Part shown: one piece after another, positions 20,906-32,584 of the stretch
How the letters are laid out: every line of letters begins with the position of its first letter
Numbering within the stretch: position 1 is the first letter of the stretch
DNA from: Stomoxys calcitrans
Taxonomy: Eukaryota > Arthropoda > Insecta > Diptera > Muscidae
Length of the DNA: 64,000 nt
Assembly: GCF_963082655.1 (NCBI RefSeq)
Contig: NC_081554.1
Location: 62,895,820-62,959,819, forward strand
Direction of reading: 5' to 3'
Translations under genes and position numbers: made by a program
Notes under the pieces: model-generated
Told to the model about the DNA's origin: nothing
Database searches by the model: none
What the model saw: the letters and a program-made list of their open reading frames with translations, nothing else

Positions 20906-21749
20906 AATCTCCCACTCTTCCAGCTGTCGCTGTGAGCCACTGTTTACACCTTTTTGCCTTGTCCCTTAGCTTTCTAGCCTGATTGCATTGTGTTCATATC
21001 CCTCCAAGGTTGTTAAGAGCAGCAGGTGTCCTCTTGTCCTTAATTAAGTTACAAATATCCTTAGTTGCTCTAGTTTTCTCAACATCTCCACACAAAGACA
21101 CACTGGCAAATGATGATGGTGGCCACACGAGTAAGTTGAAGCCTTCATAGGCCGTTTTCGATTAATTATCTCAACGGGAAATATTCCTTTGATTAAATTT
21201 GTGCAGCACGATGGATTCATTTAAATCTATCCCTGCCGTTTTCAATACAGCCAGGCAGGGTGTTGTGTCAGGTGAAAATGGGTAGCGCATAAATGTGGAA
21301 CATGCTGTGCAGATGAATGCAATTTCCCAAGGATATTGAAGAAATTGTTGGAATAAAATCAATGCAAATGGCGAACATGATGTGGTGTAAAAAAAAAATT
21401 GCAAAGCTCCTCGAAACAAGTAGAATACAAATCTGTGTATATCTTACATGGGGAAATAATTCCAAGTTAAGCAACTAGGATAAGGATAAGGTATTCACCC
21501 CCTAGAAAATTTGAAAACTTATTTCGGTAATACCTAAATATAGACGTAAGACGAGTAAACCAATTTTACTGAAATTTTGCACAAATAACTCCGATTAACA
21601 ATTATTAGTTTGGTATGGCAAAAGGTTTATGGTTAAATATATCTCAAATGGGCGGATAAGGCTGTCACTGATATGCATTTTGTGTGAGTCAATAGTCTCT
21701 GGGGCTATCAATAAATTCGGCTAATTTTAATTGCCGCGCCCTGATAAAG
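20906..21749. other. Unique DNA, unrecognised short frame
   Basis: Low-copy sequence. One minus-strand frame (21171-21419, 82 codons) is moderately hydrophobic near its start and contains CTACSTFMRYPF-type sequence; I do not recognise it and see no second exon, so it is not called a gene. Confidence 0.4.
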
Positions 21750-22240
21750 TGTCGCAAGTTGAATTACAAGCTGTGTTGGATAGACATTTGTGTTAAACAA
21801 CCAGAAACCCCTAACCATACAAAAGCAAACTATTTTCATTCCAAGAGTCTTTCAACCTTAATGCTAAAGACTCTAGATAGATTCATAGATACATATCTCA
21901 GGGCAAAAATTCGTGGAGATTGCCTGTATCGACAACAGCTTGTCTAAAGCCAGGGAAAATCTACTGAAACAGTCATACATGACCGAATTCAAAAGGAATA
22001 AAAAGTTTTTGCATTTAAGGTCTTCAATACGTCAACCATGGAGGAGCGAAAATTCTAGGCATTAATACTACCGCAAGAAAGTTTACTTACTAAATAGAGG
22101 GATAACTTAAGGAGGTATACTGTCTGCACTGCCTTGTAAAATATGCATTAAAAATATATCTTTGCCTCGGTAAAGAGGAAAGTTTCTCTGCACTTTCCTC
22201 CACCAAGCTCTACCCACGATAGAGCAGTGAGTTTCGGAGA
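21750..22240 (+). pseudogene. LINE-B reverse transcriptase fragment
   Basis: GAATTACAAGCTGTGTTGGA matches the long LINE-B at 58450. Then LMLKTLDRFIDTYLRAKIRG (about 21858-21915) parallels the FMLKTLERLVETYLRAKITG block just before the RT palm. GGKSTET-like sequence and GGILSALPCK (from about 22110; compare RGTPQGGVLSP of active RTs) follow. Frameshifts and stops separate each block. It faces away from the LINE-A that follows on the other strand. Confidence 0.65.
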
Positions 22241-22364
22241 TTATACTATTGATTATTCAATAGATATAATCCTGTCAAAGTCACAAACAGTTATTTTCAT
22301 CAGAATATGCTTGGCGGCAACTGTTTCCTTGAGAGCAGAGAATAGAATGTTCGATTTAAGTCCC

Positions 22365-25085
22365 CTAAGTCGCTTCATGTCTGATATTGTGTCTCCACCT
22401 AAGTTCTGGTATCTGTTGGACTCGGAAGCCGGGCAATGACAAAGGAAATACTCCAACGTCTCATCATCTTCCCCGCATTTCTATATATGATATCACTTGC
22501 CGCACCGATTTTACATAAGTGAGCTCGTAGTCCAATGTGTCCCGTTATGATACCAATAGCTATACTGACCTCCTTCTTACTAACTATCACTAATAGCCTC
22601 GTATTTTCATGATCTGGATCCCCCCATAGGATTTTCGCCGTCCTACCGACCGTTTCGCTGTTCCACAATGTTGCATGCGCATTCGTCCCCTAAGTTGGTT
22701 CATGTCCGATATTGTGTCTCCACCTAAGTACCGGTATCTGCTGGACTCGGAAGCCGGGCAATGATAAAGGAAATACTCCATCGTCTCATCATCTTCCCCC
22801 GCATGCCCTACACATGCTATCACTTGCCGCACTGGTTCTACATAAGTGAGCTCGTAGTCCTATATGTCCCGTTATGGTATCCACAGCTATACTGACCTCC
22901 TTCTTGCTTCCTTTCAGTAATAGGCTCGTCTTTTCACGATCTGAATCCGCCCATAGGATTTTCGCCGTCCTACCGACCGTTTCGCTGTTCCACAATGTTC
23001 CATTCGCATTCGTCGCACACTCCCTCAACTAGGCCTACATCGACCCGAAAGGCTTCGGCTTAACCAAGCTTATTAACGGCAGTACTCTGGCCTTCACCGC
23101 CAAATCGTCTGCTTATTCATTTCCCCTTACTCCGTAGTCCCATGTGTCCCGTTGTGATACCAATAGCTATACTGACCACCTTCATTCTTCCTTTCAGTAA
23201 TAACCTCGTATTCTCACTATCTGGAAATCCTATGTTTCGTCGTTCTACCGACCGTTTCGCTGTTCCACAATGTTGCATGCGCATTCGTCGCCCACTCCCT
23301 TAACTCGGTCTGCGTCGACCCGAAAGGCTTCGGCTTAACCAAGTTTATTAACGGCAGTCCTCTGGCCTTCACCGCCAAATCGTCTGCTTTTTCATTTCCC
23401 CTTACTCCGTAGTCCCATGTGTCCCGTTGTGATACAATAGCTATACTGACCACCTTCTTGATTCCTTTCAGTAATAGCCTTGTCTTCTCACGATCTGGAT
23501 CCCCCCATAGGATTTTCGCCGTTCTACCGACCGTTTCACTGTTCCACAATGTTGCATGCGCATTCGTCGCCCACTCCCTTAACTCGGACTGTTTCGACCC
23601 CAAAGGCTTCAGGTTAACCAAGTTTATTGACGGCAGTCCTCTTGCCCTCACCGCCAAATCGTCTGCCCTTTCATTTCCCCTTACTCCGTTATGCGCGCCA
23701 TAACCAAACCAAACGATGCCGATTTTGGCATCCTCAGAGAAGTCGTTAATCTCCTTTATACACTGCAAGACTGTTCGTGACCTTTCCGTCCTGGTTGCTA
23801 TTGCCCTTATGGCAATTTTACTGTCGGTAAAGATATTCACACTCAACGTCCTCGAGTTAGCACCACACCACTTCACGCATCTCGTGTTCGCCCGGATCTC
23901 CGCCTGCAGGACCCTATTATGGTCAGGCAGTCTAAAACAAATCTCAGTCCCTGTGTTCTCAATGTAGACCCCTAGGCCCACTCTGTCCTCTAGCTTTGAT
24001 CCATCCGTATAACATGATCTTCCAGATGGCAATACTAGGGTTCCTTCAATACAAGACTGTGCCAATAGTAGCAGTGCTATCGGCACAGTTGACTTCTGGG
24101 TACATCTCAGGTATCCGATCGGAAACCTCTTCCCTTCCTTCCAGGTTTTCTAGCGTCGCCTCGATTATACCGCGATGGTATGAGCTGCTCCCATCCTCAA
24201 TCCATTCTCCCATCGCTTTAAGTCTCATAGCCGTAGTGGCTGCCTCACACTTAATCTGTATGTCAATGAGTTGGATATCTAGAATAGCGTCCAGTGCCAT
24301 AGTGGCCGTGGTCCTCATCGTTCCGCATATGCCAAGACAACATGTTCTCTGAACCTGTTGTATGGTCCTTATGTTGCACGTTTTCTCCATAGCAGTTCAC
24401 CAAACTAATGAGGCGTAAGTAAATATTGGTCTAATCACGCTCCTGTATAGCCAGTGGACCATCCTAGGATTCAGGCCCCATTTCAAACCTACGACCCGAC
24501 TACATAGTGCCCAATATCTGTGGGCCTTCTCAGTATGCTCCTGAATGTGACACTTCCAATTCAGTTTCCTGCCCAAGATCACACCTTAGTATTTGACCAT
24601 GTCAGATATCGAAATTTTCTTATTGAGAAAATGTGGTGCGTTAAATTGGCCCACCTTCGTCTTCCTCGTGAACAGGCATATTTCAGTCTTCTCTGGGTTA
24701 ACATTGAGACCTCTGGGTCCAACTCAGTCATATGCCATATGCAAGACCCATTCGGCCCTTTTGCATAGCTCGATCGGATCCTTACCCCTTAGAAGTATTA
24801 TAACATCGTCTGCGGGTTCAAATCCCTCTTCAGTCAGCATCCGTAATAGGTAATTTATGGTGGTCACCCATAGGAGTGGCAATAAAATGCCCCCCTGTGG
24901 CGTGGCTTATGCCACTTTCTTCCTTATATTTATACCACGGAACACACTATCTTATCCACCTGTTCCTTAGCATATGGGTTATCCGTGTACTGGTCTAAGT
25001 GTTGGATCAGTGTGTCGCTCCGCACATTGTTAACAGGCCCCTCGATGTCAATGCATACCGCCAGTGTGTACGTTTTGTCATCGAA
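22365..25085 (-). mobile_element. LINE-A copy, 5'-truncated, with repeated RNase H tail
   Basis: Read from 25085 down: an RT palm piece (AVCIDIEG, about 25065), ADDVII with the RT active-site Asp pair (about 24815), the RT thumb (VILGRKLNWKCHIQEHTEKA from about 24585), ALDAILDIQLIDIQIKCEAA (about 24295), RNase H (24040-23640) and a C-terminal Cys/His domain. The stretch after the RNase H is present several times: the CCGACCGTTTC.CTGTTCCAC landmark occurs at 22651, 22978, 23253 and 23532, steps of 327, 275 and 279 bp. Several frameshifts. Its 3' end is missing beyond about 22365. Related to 13584-14910. Confidence 0.8.
23217..24086 (-). pseudogene. LINE-A RNase H with duplicated tail, 289-codon open frame
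   Basis: The longest LINE-A frame. It keeps all four expected RNase H acidic residues: D28 in YTDGS, E63 in LQAEI, D88 in IFTDSK and D142 in GNERADDLA. RNase H in I-like LINEs removes the RNA strand after target-primed copying. After residue 150 the sequence LPSINLV to NSETVGRTAKIL is followed by a second GVRGNEKADDLAV at about residue 215 and a second NSETVGR: a tandem copy fused in frame. The rest of ORF2 is not in frame with it, so it is a fragment of a dead element, although this piece is open. The ATG is arbitrary. Confidence 0.75.
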
Positions 25086-25124
25086 GGATTCTTCTATACT
25101 TAATTTTTTGAGCCCGCATATGTA

Positions 25125-26515
25125 AACTCCACTCTTAAAATAAATTTTTTGAGCCCGATATTCCCATGGGGATTTTGGGAGTGGGAAGACCCCTCGGGTT
25201 TTGATTGATGGGTTTAGCGGGTGGTGAGGACCCCCAGTGTGGACTCCCGAAAGTGGGTATGAATTTCGTACTCTACTCCCAAATACCTCTCACTTGAGCC
25301 CTATATTGCCATGATCGGTAAATATATATGTCCGATTTAGAGGTTTTTCCGGGTGTGAAATGGTCCCACAGACACTTAGCCTTGGAAAAAACATGAGCAT
25401 AGTGCTGTACTTTCAAATACCATTTGCTTAAACCCAATATTGCCATTGGTTTAAGGGAAGTTTATGGGATGAAGCGTCCCCCAAACACTTGACCTCAAAA
25501 TTGGTTGTCAAATTCCTAATCTCAAATACTTTTCAGTTGAGCCACATATTAACATGGTCGGTAAATTTGTACGCACTCTTTAGGGGCGTTGTGGGGAAGG
25601 GGCGGTGCCCCTATTACATGGTCCCACATTTGGATATCACATTCGTATTATACTCCGAAATACCTTGATTTAAGCTCCATATATCGATGGCCAGTTAATA
25701 ATTGCTGTTTAAGGGGTGCTTTGGGGAAGGGGTAGACCCCCAGCAAATTGGTCCCGAATGTGGGTATGAATTTCATGCTCAAATCCCCAAAACCATTCAT
25801 ACGACATGGTTGGTAAATATGTACGATTGAGGGGTATTTTTGGGAGCGGATGGCACCCAAAATACTTTGTCATGAAAATATATCAGCATCGTGCTCTACC
25901 ATAAATTATTATTTATTTGATCCGCATATTGCCATGGTTAGTAAATAAGTCCTGTTTGGGGGGTTGTTTTGGGGAAGAGTTGGACCCCAGAAACTTGGTC
26001 CCACCTTTGGATGTCAAAATCGTATTCTACTCGGAAATACCTTTCATTTGAGTCCCATATTGTCATGGTTGGTAAATATGTCCGATTTAGGGGTGTTGTG
26101 GGGGTTGGGGTGGTCTCCCTAACACTTAATCTGAAAATTGCATATCAGATATGTTTTTTAATCTTAATTACCTTTCATTTGAGTCCCATATTGTTGTGAT
26201 TGGTCTATATATATATATATATGCTAGATTTTGGGGTGGGGCGTCCCCCCTAGAAACCCCATCCGGAATTTGGATACCAAATTTTTGTTTTTATGTAACT
26301 ATAAAAGATCACACAGTTTCGCTTAAATGGCACCACTCATCTCTGAGATCTGGCGTTTCTGAAAATTAGGTAAAGGGGAGGGTCCGCCCCCCCTTCAGAA
26401 AAAATCTTGTACCCAATTTTCCCCACGGGATCATTATGCACCTTCTGTAAAAATTTCAAGAAAATCGATTCAGCTGTTTTGGGTCTATAAGGAACAGAAA
26501 AACAAACACAAAATT
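25125..26515 (+). mobile_element. Family D element
   Basis: Tandem degenerate units with GAGTCCCATATTG.CATGG, GGTAAATATGTCCG and GGGGTG(T/G)TTTGGGG. The CATATTG landmark lies at 25925, 26056 and 26187, two steps of 131 bp. The 3' end has GTAAAGGGGAGGGTCCGCCC, AAGAAAATCGATTCAGCTG and AACAAACACAAAATTG, the same order as at 33180-33290 and 52010-52180. No coding sequence. Confidence 0.6.
26205..26222 (+). repeat. (TA)n microsatellite
   Basis: Nine TA dinucleotides inside a family D unit. Confidence 0.85.
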
Positions 26516-26519
26516 GATT

Positions 26520-26834
26520 TTTATACCCTCCACCATAGAAGGGGGGTATAGTAATTTCGTCATTGTGTTTGTAACTACTAGCAATATTCGTCAGAGACCC
26601 CATAAAGGCTTCTTATCCGAATGTTCAGATTTCAATGTTCAGCATTCATTTATGTTCCGAATCGGACTATAACTTGATATAGCTCCAATAGCATAACAGT
26701 TGTTATTCAATATTTTTTGTTTGCCTGAAAGAAGATACCGCTCATAGAACTCGACAAATGCAGTCCATGGTGGAGGGTATATAAAATTCGGCCCGGCCGA
26801 ACTTAATCGGTAGAGGGTAGCATGCTTTTACTTG
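26520..26834 (-). mobile_element. INE-A, internally deleted, reverse
   Basis: Both ends are present: TATACCCTCCACCAT at 26521 and a minus-strand head (TTCGGCCGGGCCGAA) with CAAGTAAAAGCATGC at about 26834. Nearly all 153-bp units and the (GTCY)n tract are gone. A 16-bp or so insert, TCGGTAGAGGGTAG, separates the palindrome from the start. Confidence 0.7.
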
Positions 26835-26837
26835 CTA

Positions 26838-26936
26838 TATATAAGAAGAAGATAGGGTCGGAAATGAAGATTTCTTTGTGTTGCATATGGCATGACAAAA
26901 TTAGTATACCACCGTCCTTCGGTGGTGGGTATAAAA
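26838..26936 (+). mobile_element. INE-B 3' tail
   Basis: ATATAAGAAGAAGATAGGGT, CGGAAATGAAGATTTC and the end TACCACCGTCCTTCGGTGG, TGGGTATAAAA match INE-B termini at 9195 and 38458 in reverse. CCACCG and CGGTGG can pair around a five-base loop. Confidence 0.6.
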
Positions 26937-28187
26937 ATATTTTATTCAGGCCGATTTTAGGTTTTTGATAGTAGTTCCTCGAAGCCAATCTACACGCTTT
27001 GAATAGTATAAATTGTTATAAGGTCTGTTCGTTGCGGTTGTTTCCCCCTTCTGGTAACTGCTACATATTAGAATTTCACAATTTATCCACTTTTAGTACG
27101 GTTTACCTCTGTAATTTAGCATTTTTCTTATCGATTAATAAAAAAAACGCGACAACCTTGATAACAAGCACACATGACCAAGGTGGAATTGTTTAATGGG
27201 AATTTTAGTGCTCAACCAACACCTGTATAAGGGAGCAATATTTCACAGAACATGGAAGTTTGCACAACACTTTTCACATGTCACAAATTTTATGGCATTG
27301 GATTTAATTTTTGTTAATATGGCTTTTTATGATAATTTTTTTTTTCGTTTTTTGCTAAAACTATGGATTTGATATTAAACTCAACACTTGACATACTTCA
27401 TTACCTAGGAAATTCAAAATTTGATTTACAATTTTAAGAAACTGGTAACAACCATGAATTTTGGAACTTTACACGAAGATCACGGTAACCGTGGTTGGGT
27501 GCCCAGATGAGTGGTAAGCTTTCGAAACCCGATTTACTCGATTCTTTTGGAAACTACAAAAAGCTAAAACGCAGCGCAATTGTCACTTGAAAAAAAGGTC
27601 ATCAGAACGTAGGAGTTTACTGCCGGCAACTGAAAACAAAAGCACGAAATATTGTTTCTCTGTCCTAAATATGTGCCTCTCATATTCTATTATGGCACGA
27701 ACGGTGAGTTTTGTTGAGTTGCTGACTCTCGCGTGGTGCTAGTATTTGTTGTTGGAATATTTTTTAGTTTCCAGCGATAAGGATTTGTTATCTTTTGGAC
27801 ACTGATAAAAGGGAAACGTTTGCACTTCGGTTGTTATCTTTACCGCTTTGTGTGTTTAGTCGCATATTTGTTGTTACAGTTGATGTTGTCGTTGTAGTTG
27901 TTGTTATTTTGTAACGTCATAATGACAATTACGGCACACTGTAAACCAATGCTGAACTCATGGAGCATGCATACAGAAATTCTCCAGCGGTTTAGTGTTG
28001 CGTCGCTGAGTTTTTAGCTGTGACACACCTAGGCGAAGAGCAGTACCTTAAACAGTGCCGCTAGCGGATGTGCCTATGACCGATTTTGGCATTAGAACAG
28101 GTAAATTGATTAAACAAAGATTGTGGGGGATGGTAGCCTGGTGAACACGCTACCTTACACAACAAGAGGGGGTATAAAGCAACTCCG
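26937..28187. other. Unique AT-rich DNA, no gene recognised
   Basis: Low-copy sequence with runs of T and TTGTTG. No coding feature. The INE-A at 28188 begins with a partly repeated GGGGGTATA segment. Confidence 0.5.
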
Positions 28188-28250
28188 CATCCACCATAGT
28201 ATGGGGGTATACTAATTTCGTTATTCTGGGGGTATACCAATTTCGTTATT

Positions 28251-28827
28251 CCGTCCGTCCTTCCGTCCGTCCTTCCGTCCATCTGTCCGTCCTTCCGTCC
28301 GTCCATCTGTCCGTCCTTCCGTCCGTCCTTCCGTCCGTCCTTCCGTCCGTCCTTCCGTCTGTCCATCTGTCCGTCCTTCCGTCCGTCCTTCCGTCCGTCC
28401 TTCCGTCCGTCCTTCCGTCCGTCCTTCCGTCCGTCCTTCCGTCCGTCCTTCCGTCCGTCCTTCCGTCCGTCCTTCCGTCCGTCCTTCCGTCCGTCCTTCC
28501 GTCCGTCCTTCCGTCCGTCCTTCCGTCCGTCCTTCCGTCCGTCCTTCCGTCCGTCCTTCCGTCCGTCCTTCCGTCCGTCCTTCCGTCCGTCCTTCCGTCC
28601 GTCCTTCCGTCCGTCCTTCCGTCCGTCCTTCCGTCCGTCCTTCCGTCCGTCCTTCCGTCCGTCCTTCCGTCCGTCCTTCCGTCCGTCCTTCCGTCCGTCC
28701 TTCCGTCCGTCCTTCCGTCCGTCCTTCCGTCCGTCCTTCCGTCCGTCCTTCCGTCCGTCCTTCCGTCCGTCCTTCCGTCCGTCCTTCCGTCCGTGCTTCC
28801 GTCTGTCCATCTGTCCGTCTGTCTGTC
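28251..28827 (+). repeat. CCGTCCTT tandem array
   Basis: About 577 bp of an 8-bp repeat, CCGTCCTT, nearly pure in the middle (28385-28790) and mixed with CCATCTGT variants at both edges. It ends in GTCTGTCTGTC and AAAAGCACGCTAAC, the normal flank of the INE-A (GTCY)n tract. Two long minus-strand frames across it (KDGR and GRTE repeats) are products of the 8-bp period and are not genes. Confidence 0.95.
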
Positions 28828-29730
28828 AAAAGCACGCTAACATTCGAGGAAGTAAAGCTTGCCGCTTGAAATTTTGCACAAATACTTCTTATTAGTGTAG
28901 GTCGGTTGGGATTGTTAATGGCCTATATCGGTCCACGTTTTGATATAGCTGCCATATAAACCGATCTTGGTTCCTGACTTCTTGAGCCTGTAGAGGGCGC
29001 TATTCTCGTCCGATTTGACTGAAATTTTGCACGTGGCGTTTTATTATCACTTCGAACAACTGTGCTGAGTATGGTTGAAATCGGACCATAATCTGATATA
29101 GCTACCATATAACCGATCTCGGGTCTTGACTTCTTGAGCCACTAGAGGGCGCAGTTCTTATCCGATTTGGCTGATATATTGCAAGATGTGTTTTGCTACG
29201 ACTTCTAACAACTGTGTTAAGAATATTTCAAATCGGTCCATAACCTGATTTTGCCGCCACATAAACCGATCTGGGGTCTTGACTTCTTGAGCCTCTACAG
29301 GGAGCAATTCCTATCCGATTTGGCTGAAAATTTTCAGGAGATGTTTTATTATGGCTTTCAACAACTGTGCTAAGAACAGTTCAAATCGGTCCATAACCTG
29401 ATATAGCTGCCATATAAACCGATCTGGGGTCTTGAATTCCTAAGCCACTAGAGTGCGTAATTCCTATCCGATTAGGCTGATTTATTGCAAGACGTGTTTT
29501 GCTATGACTTCTAACAACTGTGTTAAGAATATTTCAAATCCGTCCATAGCTTGATATAGCTGCCATATAAACCGATCTGGGGTCTTGACTTCTTGAGCCT
29601 CTACAGGGAGCAATTTCTATGCGATTTGGCTGAATATTTTCAGGATATGTTTTATTATGGCTTTCAACAACTGTGATGAGTATGGTTGAAATCGGTCCAT
29701 AATCTGATATCAGTGCCATATAAACCGATA

Positions 29731-29865
29731 AGCGGTGGTTTTCCACTCCTAATGCTCGCAACATTTGTGAGGTACTAAGTCATGCAAAACTTTTCTTCAA
29801 AGAGGTATCGCACTGCGGCACGCCGTTCGGACTCGGCTATAAAAAGGAGGCCCCTTATCATTGAG
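29731..29865 (+). mobile_element. SINE body fragment
   Basis: GCGGTGGTTTTCCACTCCTA, ACATTTGTGAGGTACTA and CGGCACGCCGTTCGGACTCG match the SINE body. The tRNA-like head and the 3' end are missing. Confidence 0.7.
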
Positions 29866-30155
29866 CTTAAATTTTAATCCATGGTGGTGGGTTCTCCAGA
29901 TTCGGCCCGGTCGAACTAAGCACGCTTTTACTTGTTTTTATAGTAGTGGAGTTATAATATTGGGTTGCCCAAAAAGTAATTGCGGATTTTTTAAAAGAAA
30001 GTAAATGCATCTTAAATTTTAATCCATGGTGGTGGGTTCCCCAGATTCGGCCCGGTCGAACTAAGCACGCGTTTACTTGTTTTTATAGTAGTGGAGTTAT
30101 AATATTGGGTTGCCCAAAAAGTAATTGCGGATTTTTTAAAAGAAAGTAAATGCAT
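29866..30155 (+). repeat. 145-bp tandem duplication spanning INE head and MITE end
   Basis: 29866-30010 and 30011-30155 are the same 145 bp with two differences (C for T at 30040 and G for T at 30071, approximate positions). Each unit contains the last bases of the SINE piece, an INE-A head and the first 51 bp of a mariner MITE. Confidence 0.9.
29960..30010 (+). mobile_element. Mariner MITE end, copy 2 (truncated)
   Basis: The first 51 bp of the MITE, preceded by TA. It stops where the second duplication unit begins, so it results from the duplication and not from a separate insertion. Confidence 0.85.
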
Positions 30156-30271
30156 TTTTAATAAAACTTAGAATGAACTTTAATCAAATATACTTTTTTT
30201 ACACTTTTTTTCTAAAGCAAGCTAAAAGTAGCAGATATGAAAAATCCGCAATTACTTTTTGGGCAACCCAA
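30105..30271 (+). mobile_element. Mariner MITE, copy 3 (internally deleted)
   Basis: TA-flanked (30103-30104 and 30272-30273), with both terminal repeats, but 167 bp long: about 70 bp are missing between AAAAGTA and ATATGAAAAATCC relative to copies 4 and 5. Confidence 0.9.
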
Positions 30272-30283
30272 TAAAATAGGATG

Positions 30284-30330
30284 ATTATTCTATCCACGGT
30301 GGTGGGTATCCAACACGTTTTTACTTATTA
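30284..30330 (-). mobile_element. INE head scrap
   Basis: TATCCACGGTGGTGGGTATC and AACACGTTTTTACTTATT are the reverse of an INE-type head without the palindrome. Confidence 0.45.
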
Positions 30331-30879
30331 TAGTTAGCTGTTTCTGACCAAATGCATAACAAACTAAACACACCTCCAGCCTTTAGTAGTTGCTATAAAA
30401 ACGGTGCATTCTAATCTAATTTAACTAAAGTACTTGTTTTTTTTATCATTAACTTTGTGACATGGAAGAGATAGGAAATATACCAAACTACATACGCCGT
30501 GTTTACATTTTTCGGTTCCATTATTGGTATTTACCTTCTCTGACTCTCTTAATGACGATATTATGCCTAACGGGGGAACAAAAGTAAATATTCAAATCCA
30601 TTCATAGATACATACAGCACACTAGAACGCAGTAATTTTGGAATGTCTTTTTAGCTCAACGTCACACAATATCCATTGAATGGCTTTCCAATATGAGACC
30701 TATTCATGAAGTACAAATATGTGGTCACCTAGTGGTTAGTGGTCACTCAATCTTTCGACCATAATTGTGCTGCATTAATGATTGACAATGCGTGTAGTAA
30801 TTTGTGGGGCCTTCTGATGCAAGGCCTTTGTTTTAGGTTTAGATAAGATTTTCACATTCATTCTAAAATAATAAAATGA
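30331..30879. other. Unique AT-rich DNA
   Basis: No repeat or coding feature that I can support. Confidence 0.45.
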
Positions 30880-31424
30880 GCCCCATATTACTGTTACGGT
30901 AAATATTTCGGGTTTAGGGGGTATTTCGGCGATGGTCACTTGGCCATCACAGTAAATATAAGATTCGTGATCTACTTTCGGAAACATTTCGTATGGGTCC
31001 GGGAAGGTCATGGGGAGGCCACCGACACTTTGCCCTGAAAATAGATATCAAATTCGTTGTTTACTTCCAAATAACGTTGATTTGAGCTCCATATTGCTAT
31101 AGACGAAAGTAAAGTTCAGTTTATGGGGTGATTTAGAGCGTACCCCCAAAATGGGATATCAAACTCGTTTTCTTCTCCCAAATATCTTTCATTTGATACT
31201 TTTCATATGAGTCCCATATTGATAGGAACGTCGAATATTTCTGTTTAAAGGAGTTTTGGGTTGGGACGGCCCGCTGGGTACCTGGACCCAAAAATTTAAT
31301 AAGATATTCATTTTCTAGTCTCCAATACCTTTCATTTGTTACCCATATTGTGCCCATCAGTGCTCTTTTGGTTTTGGGTGGCGTTTTTGGTGTAGGGGGG
31401 AGGGTCAGCCACCATCCGATATCT
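30880..31424 (+). repeat. Family D fragment
   Basis: GAGCCCCATATTACTG, GGTAAATATTTCGGGTTTAG, CTTTCATTTGATAC and GGGGGGAGGGTCAGCC are family D phrases. An INE-A head takes over at 31425. Confidence 0.5.
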
Positions 31425-32567
31425 AACAAGTAAAAGCGTGCTAAGTTCGGCCGTGCCGAATCTTATATACCCTCCACCATGGATCGCATTTGTTGAGTTC
31501 TTTTCCCGGCATCTCTTCTTAGGCAAAAAGGGATATAAGAAAAGATTTGCTCTGCTATTAGAGCGATATCAAGATATGGTCCGGTTTGGACCACAATGTT
31601 GGAGACCTGTGGAAAATGTCAGCCAATTCGAATAAGAATTGCGCCCTTTGGGGGCTCAAGAAGTAAAATAGAGAGATCAAGCTGTATCGGGCTATAGACC
31701 GATTCAGACCATGATAAACACGTATGTTGAAAGTCATGAGAGGATCCGTCGTACAAAATTTCAGGCAAATCGGATAAGAATTGCGCCCTCTAGAGGCTCA
31801 AGAAGTCAAGATCCCACATCGGTTTATATGACAGCTATACCAGGTTATGAACCGATTTGAACCTTATTTGAAACAAATGTTGAAAGTAAGAATAAAATAC
31901 GTCATGCAAAATTTCAGCCAAATCGGATAGGAATTGCGCCCTCTAGAGGCTCAAGAAGTCAAGTCCCCAGATCTGTTTATATGACAGCTATATCAGGTTA
32001 TGAACCGATTTGAACCATACTTGGCTCCGTTGTTGGATATCATAACAAAACACGTCGTGCAAAATTTCATTCCAATCGGATAAGAATTGCGCACTCTAAA
32101 GGCTCAAGAAGTCAAGACCCAAGATCGGTTTATAAGACAGCTATATCAGGTTATGAACCGATTTGAACCATACTTGGCACACTTGTGGGATATCATAACA
32201 AAACACGCCTTGCTAAATTTCATTCCAATCGGATAAGAATTGCGCACTCCAGAGGCTCAAGAAGTCAAGACCCAAGATCGGTTTATATGGCAGCTATATC
32301 AAAACATGGACCGATATGGCCCATTTACAATCCCCCACCGACCTACACTAATAAGAAGTATTTGTGCAAAATTTCAAGCGGCTAGCTTTACTCCTTCGGA
32401 AGTTAGCGTGCTTTCGACACACAGACAGACGGACATGGCTAGATCGACATAAAATGTCGCGACGATCAAGAAAATATATACTTTATGGGGTCTCAGACGA
32501 ATATTTCGAGTAGTTACAAACAGAATGACGATATTAGTATACCCCCCATTCTATGGTGGAGGGTATA
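31425..32567 (+). mobile_element. INE-A, full length
   Basis: Head, four to five units and complete tail. The GGTTTATA landmark is at 31821, 31974, 32127 and 32280, three steps of exactly 153 bp. The (GTCY)n tract is short here (ACACACAGACAGACGGACATG). Terminus TATGGTGGAGGGTATA. Confidence 0.85.
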
Positions 32568-32584
32568 AAAATTATATAACCTAA

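Larger units (their letters stand above)
28188..29938 (-). mobile_element. INE-A, reverse, carrying a microsatellite and a SINE
   Basis: The terminus is at about 28188 (CATCCACCATAGTATGGGGG), with a 25-bp tandem duplication at 28203-28252. The tail then becomes a 577-bp CCGTCCTT array. Units follow, with the landmark at 28948, 29101, 29253, 29406 and 29559 (153, 152, 153, 153). A SINE piece (29731-29865) lies between the units and the head (GTTCGACCGGGCCGAA on the minus strand). Confidence 0.75.

Noticed and set aside
21171..21474. 82- and 68-codon minus-strand frames, hydrophobic in part, as an exon of a membrane protein
   Set aside because: The two frames overlap in different phases, I recognise no family, and no partner exon is visible.
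28061..28835. Two long minus-strand frames of 249 and 204 codons (KDGR and GRTE repeats)
   Set aside because: They are translations of the 8-bp CCGTCCTT array; a period of 8 bp read in triplets gives an endless open frame without selection.
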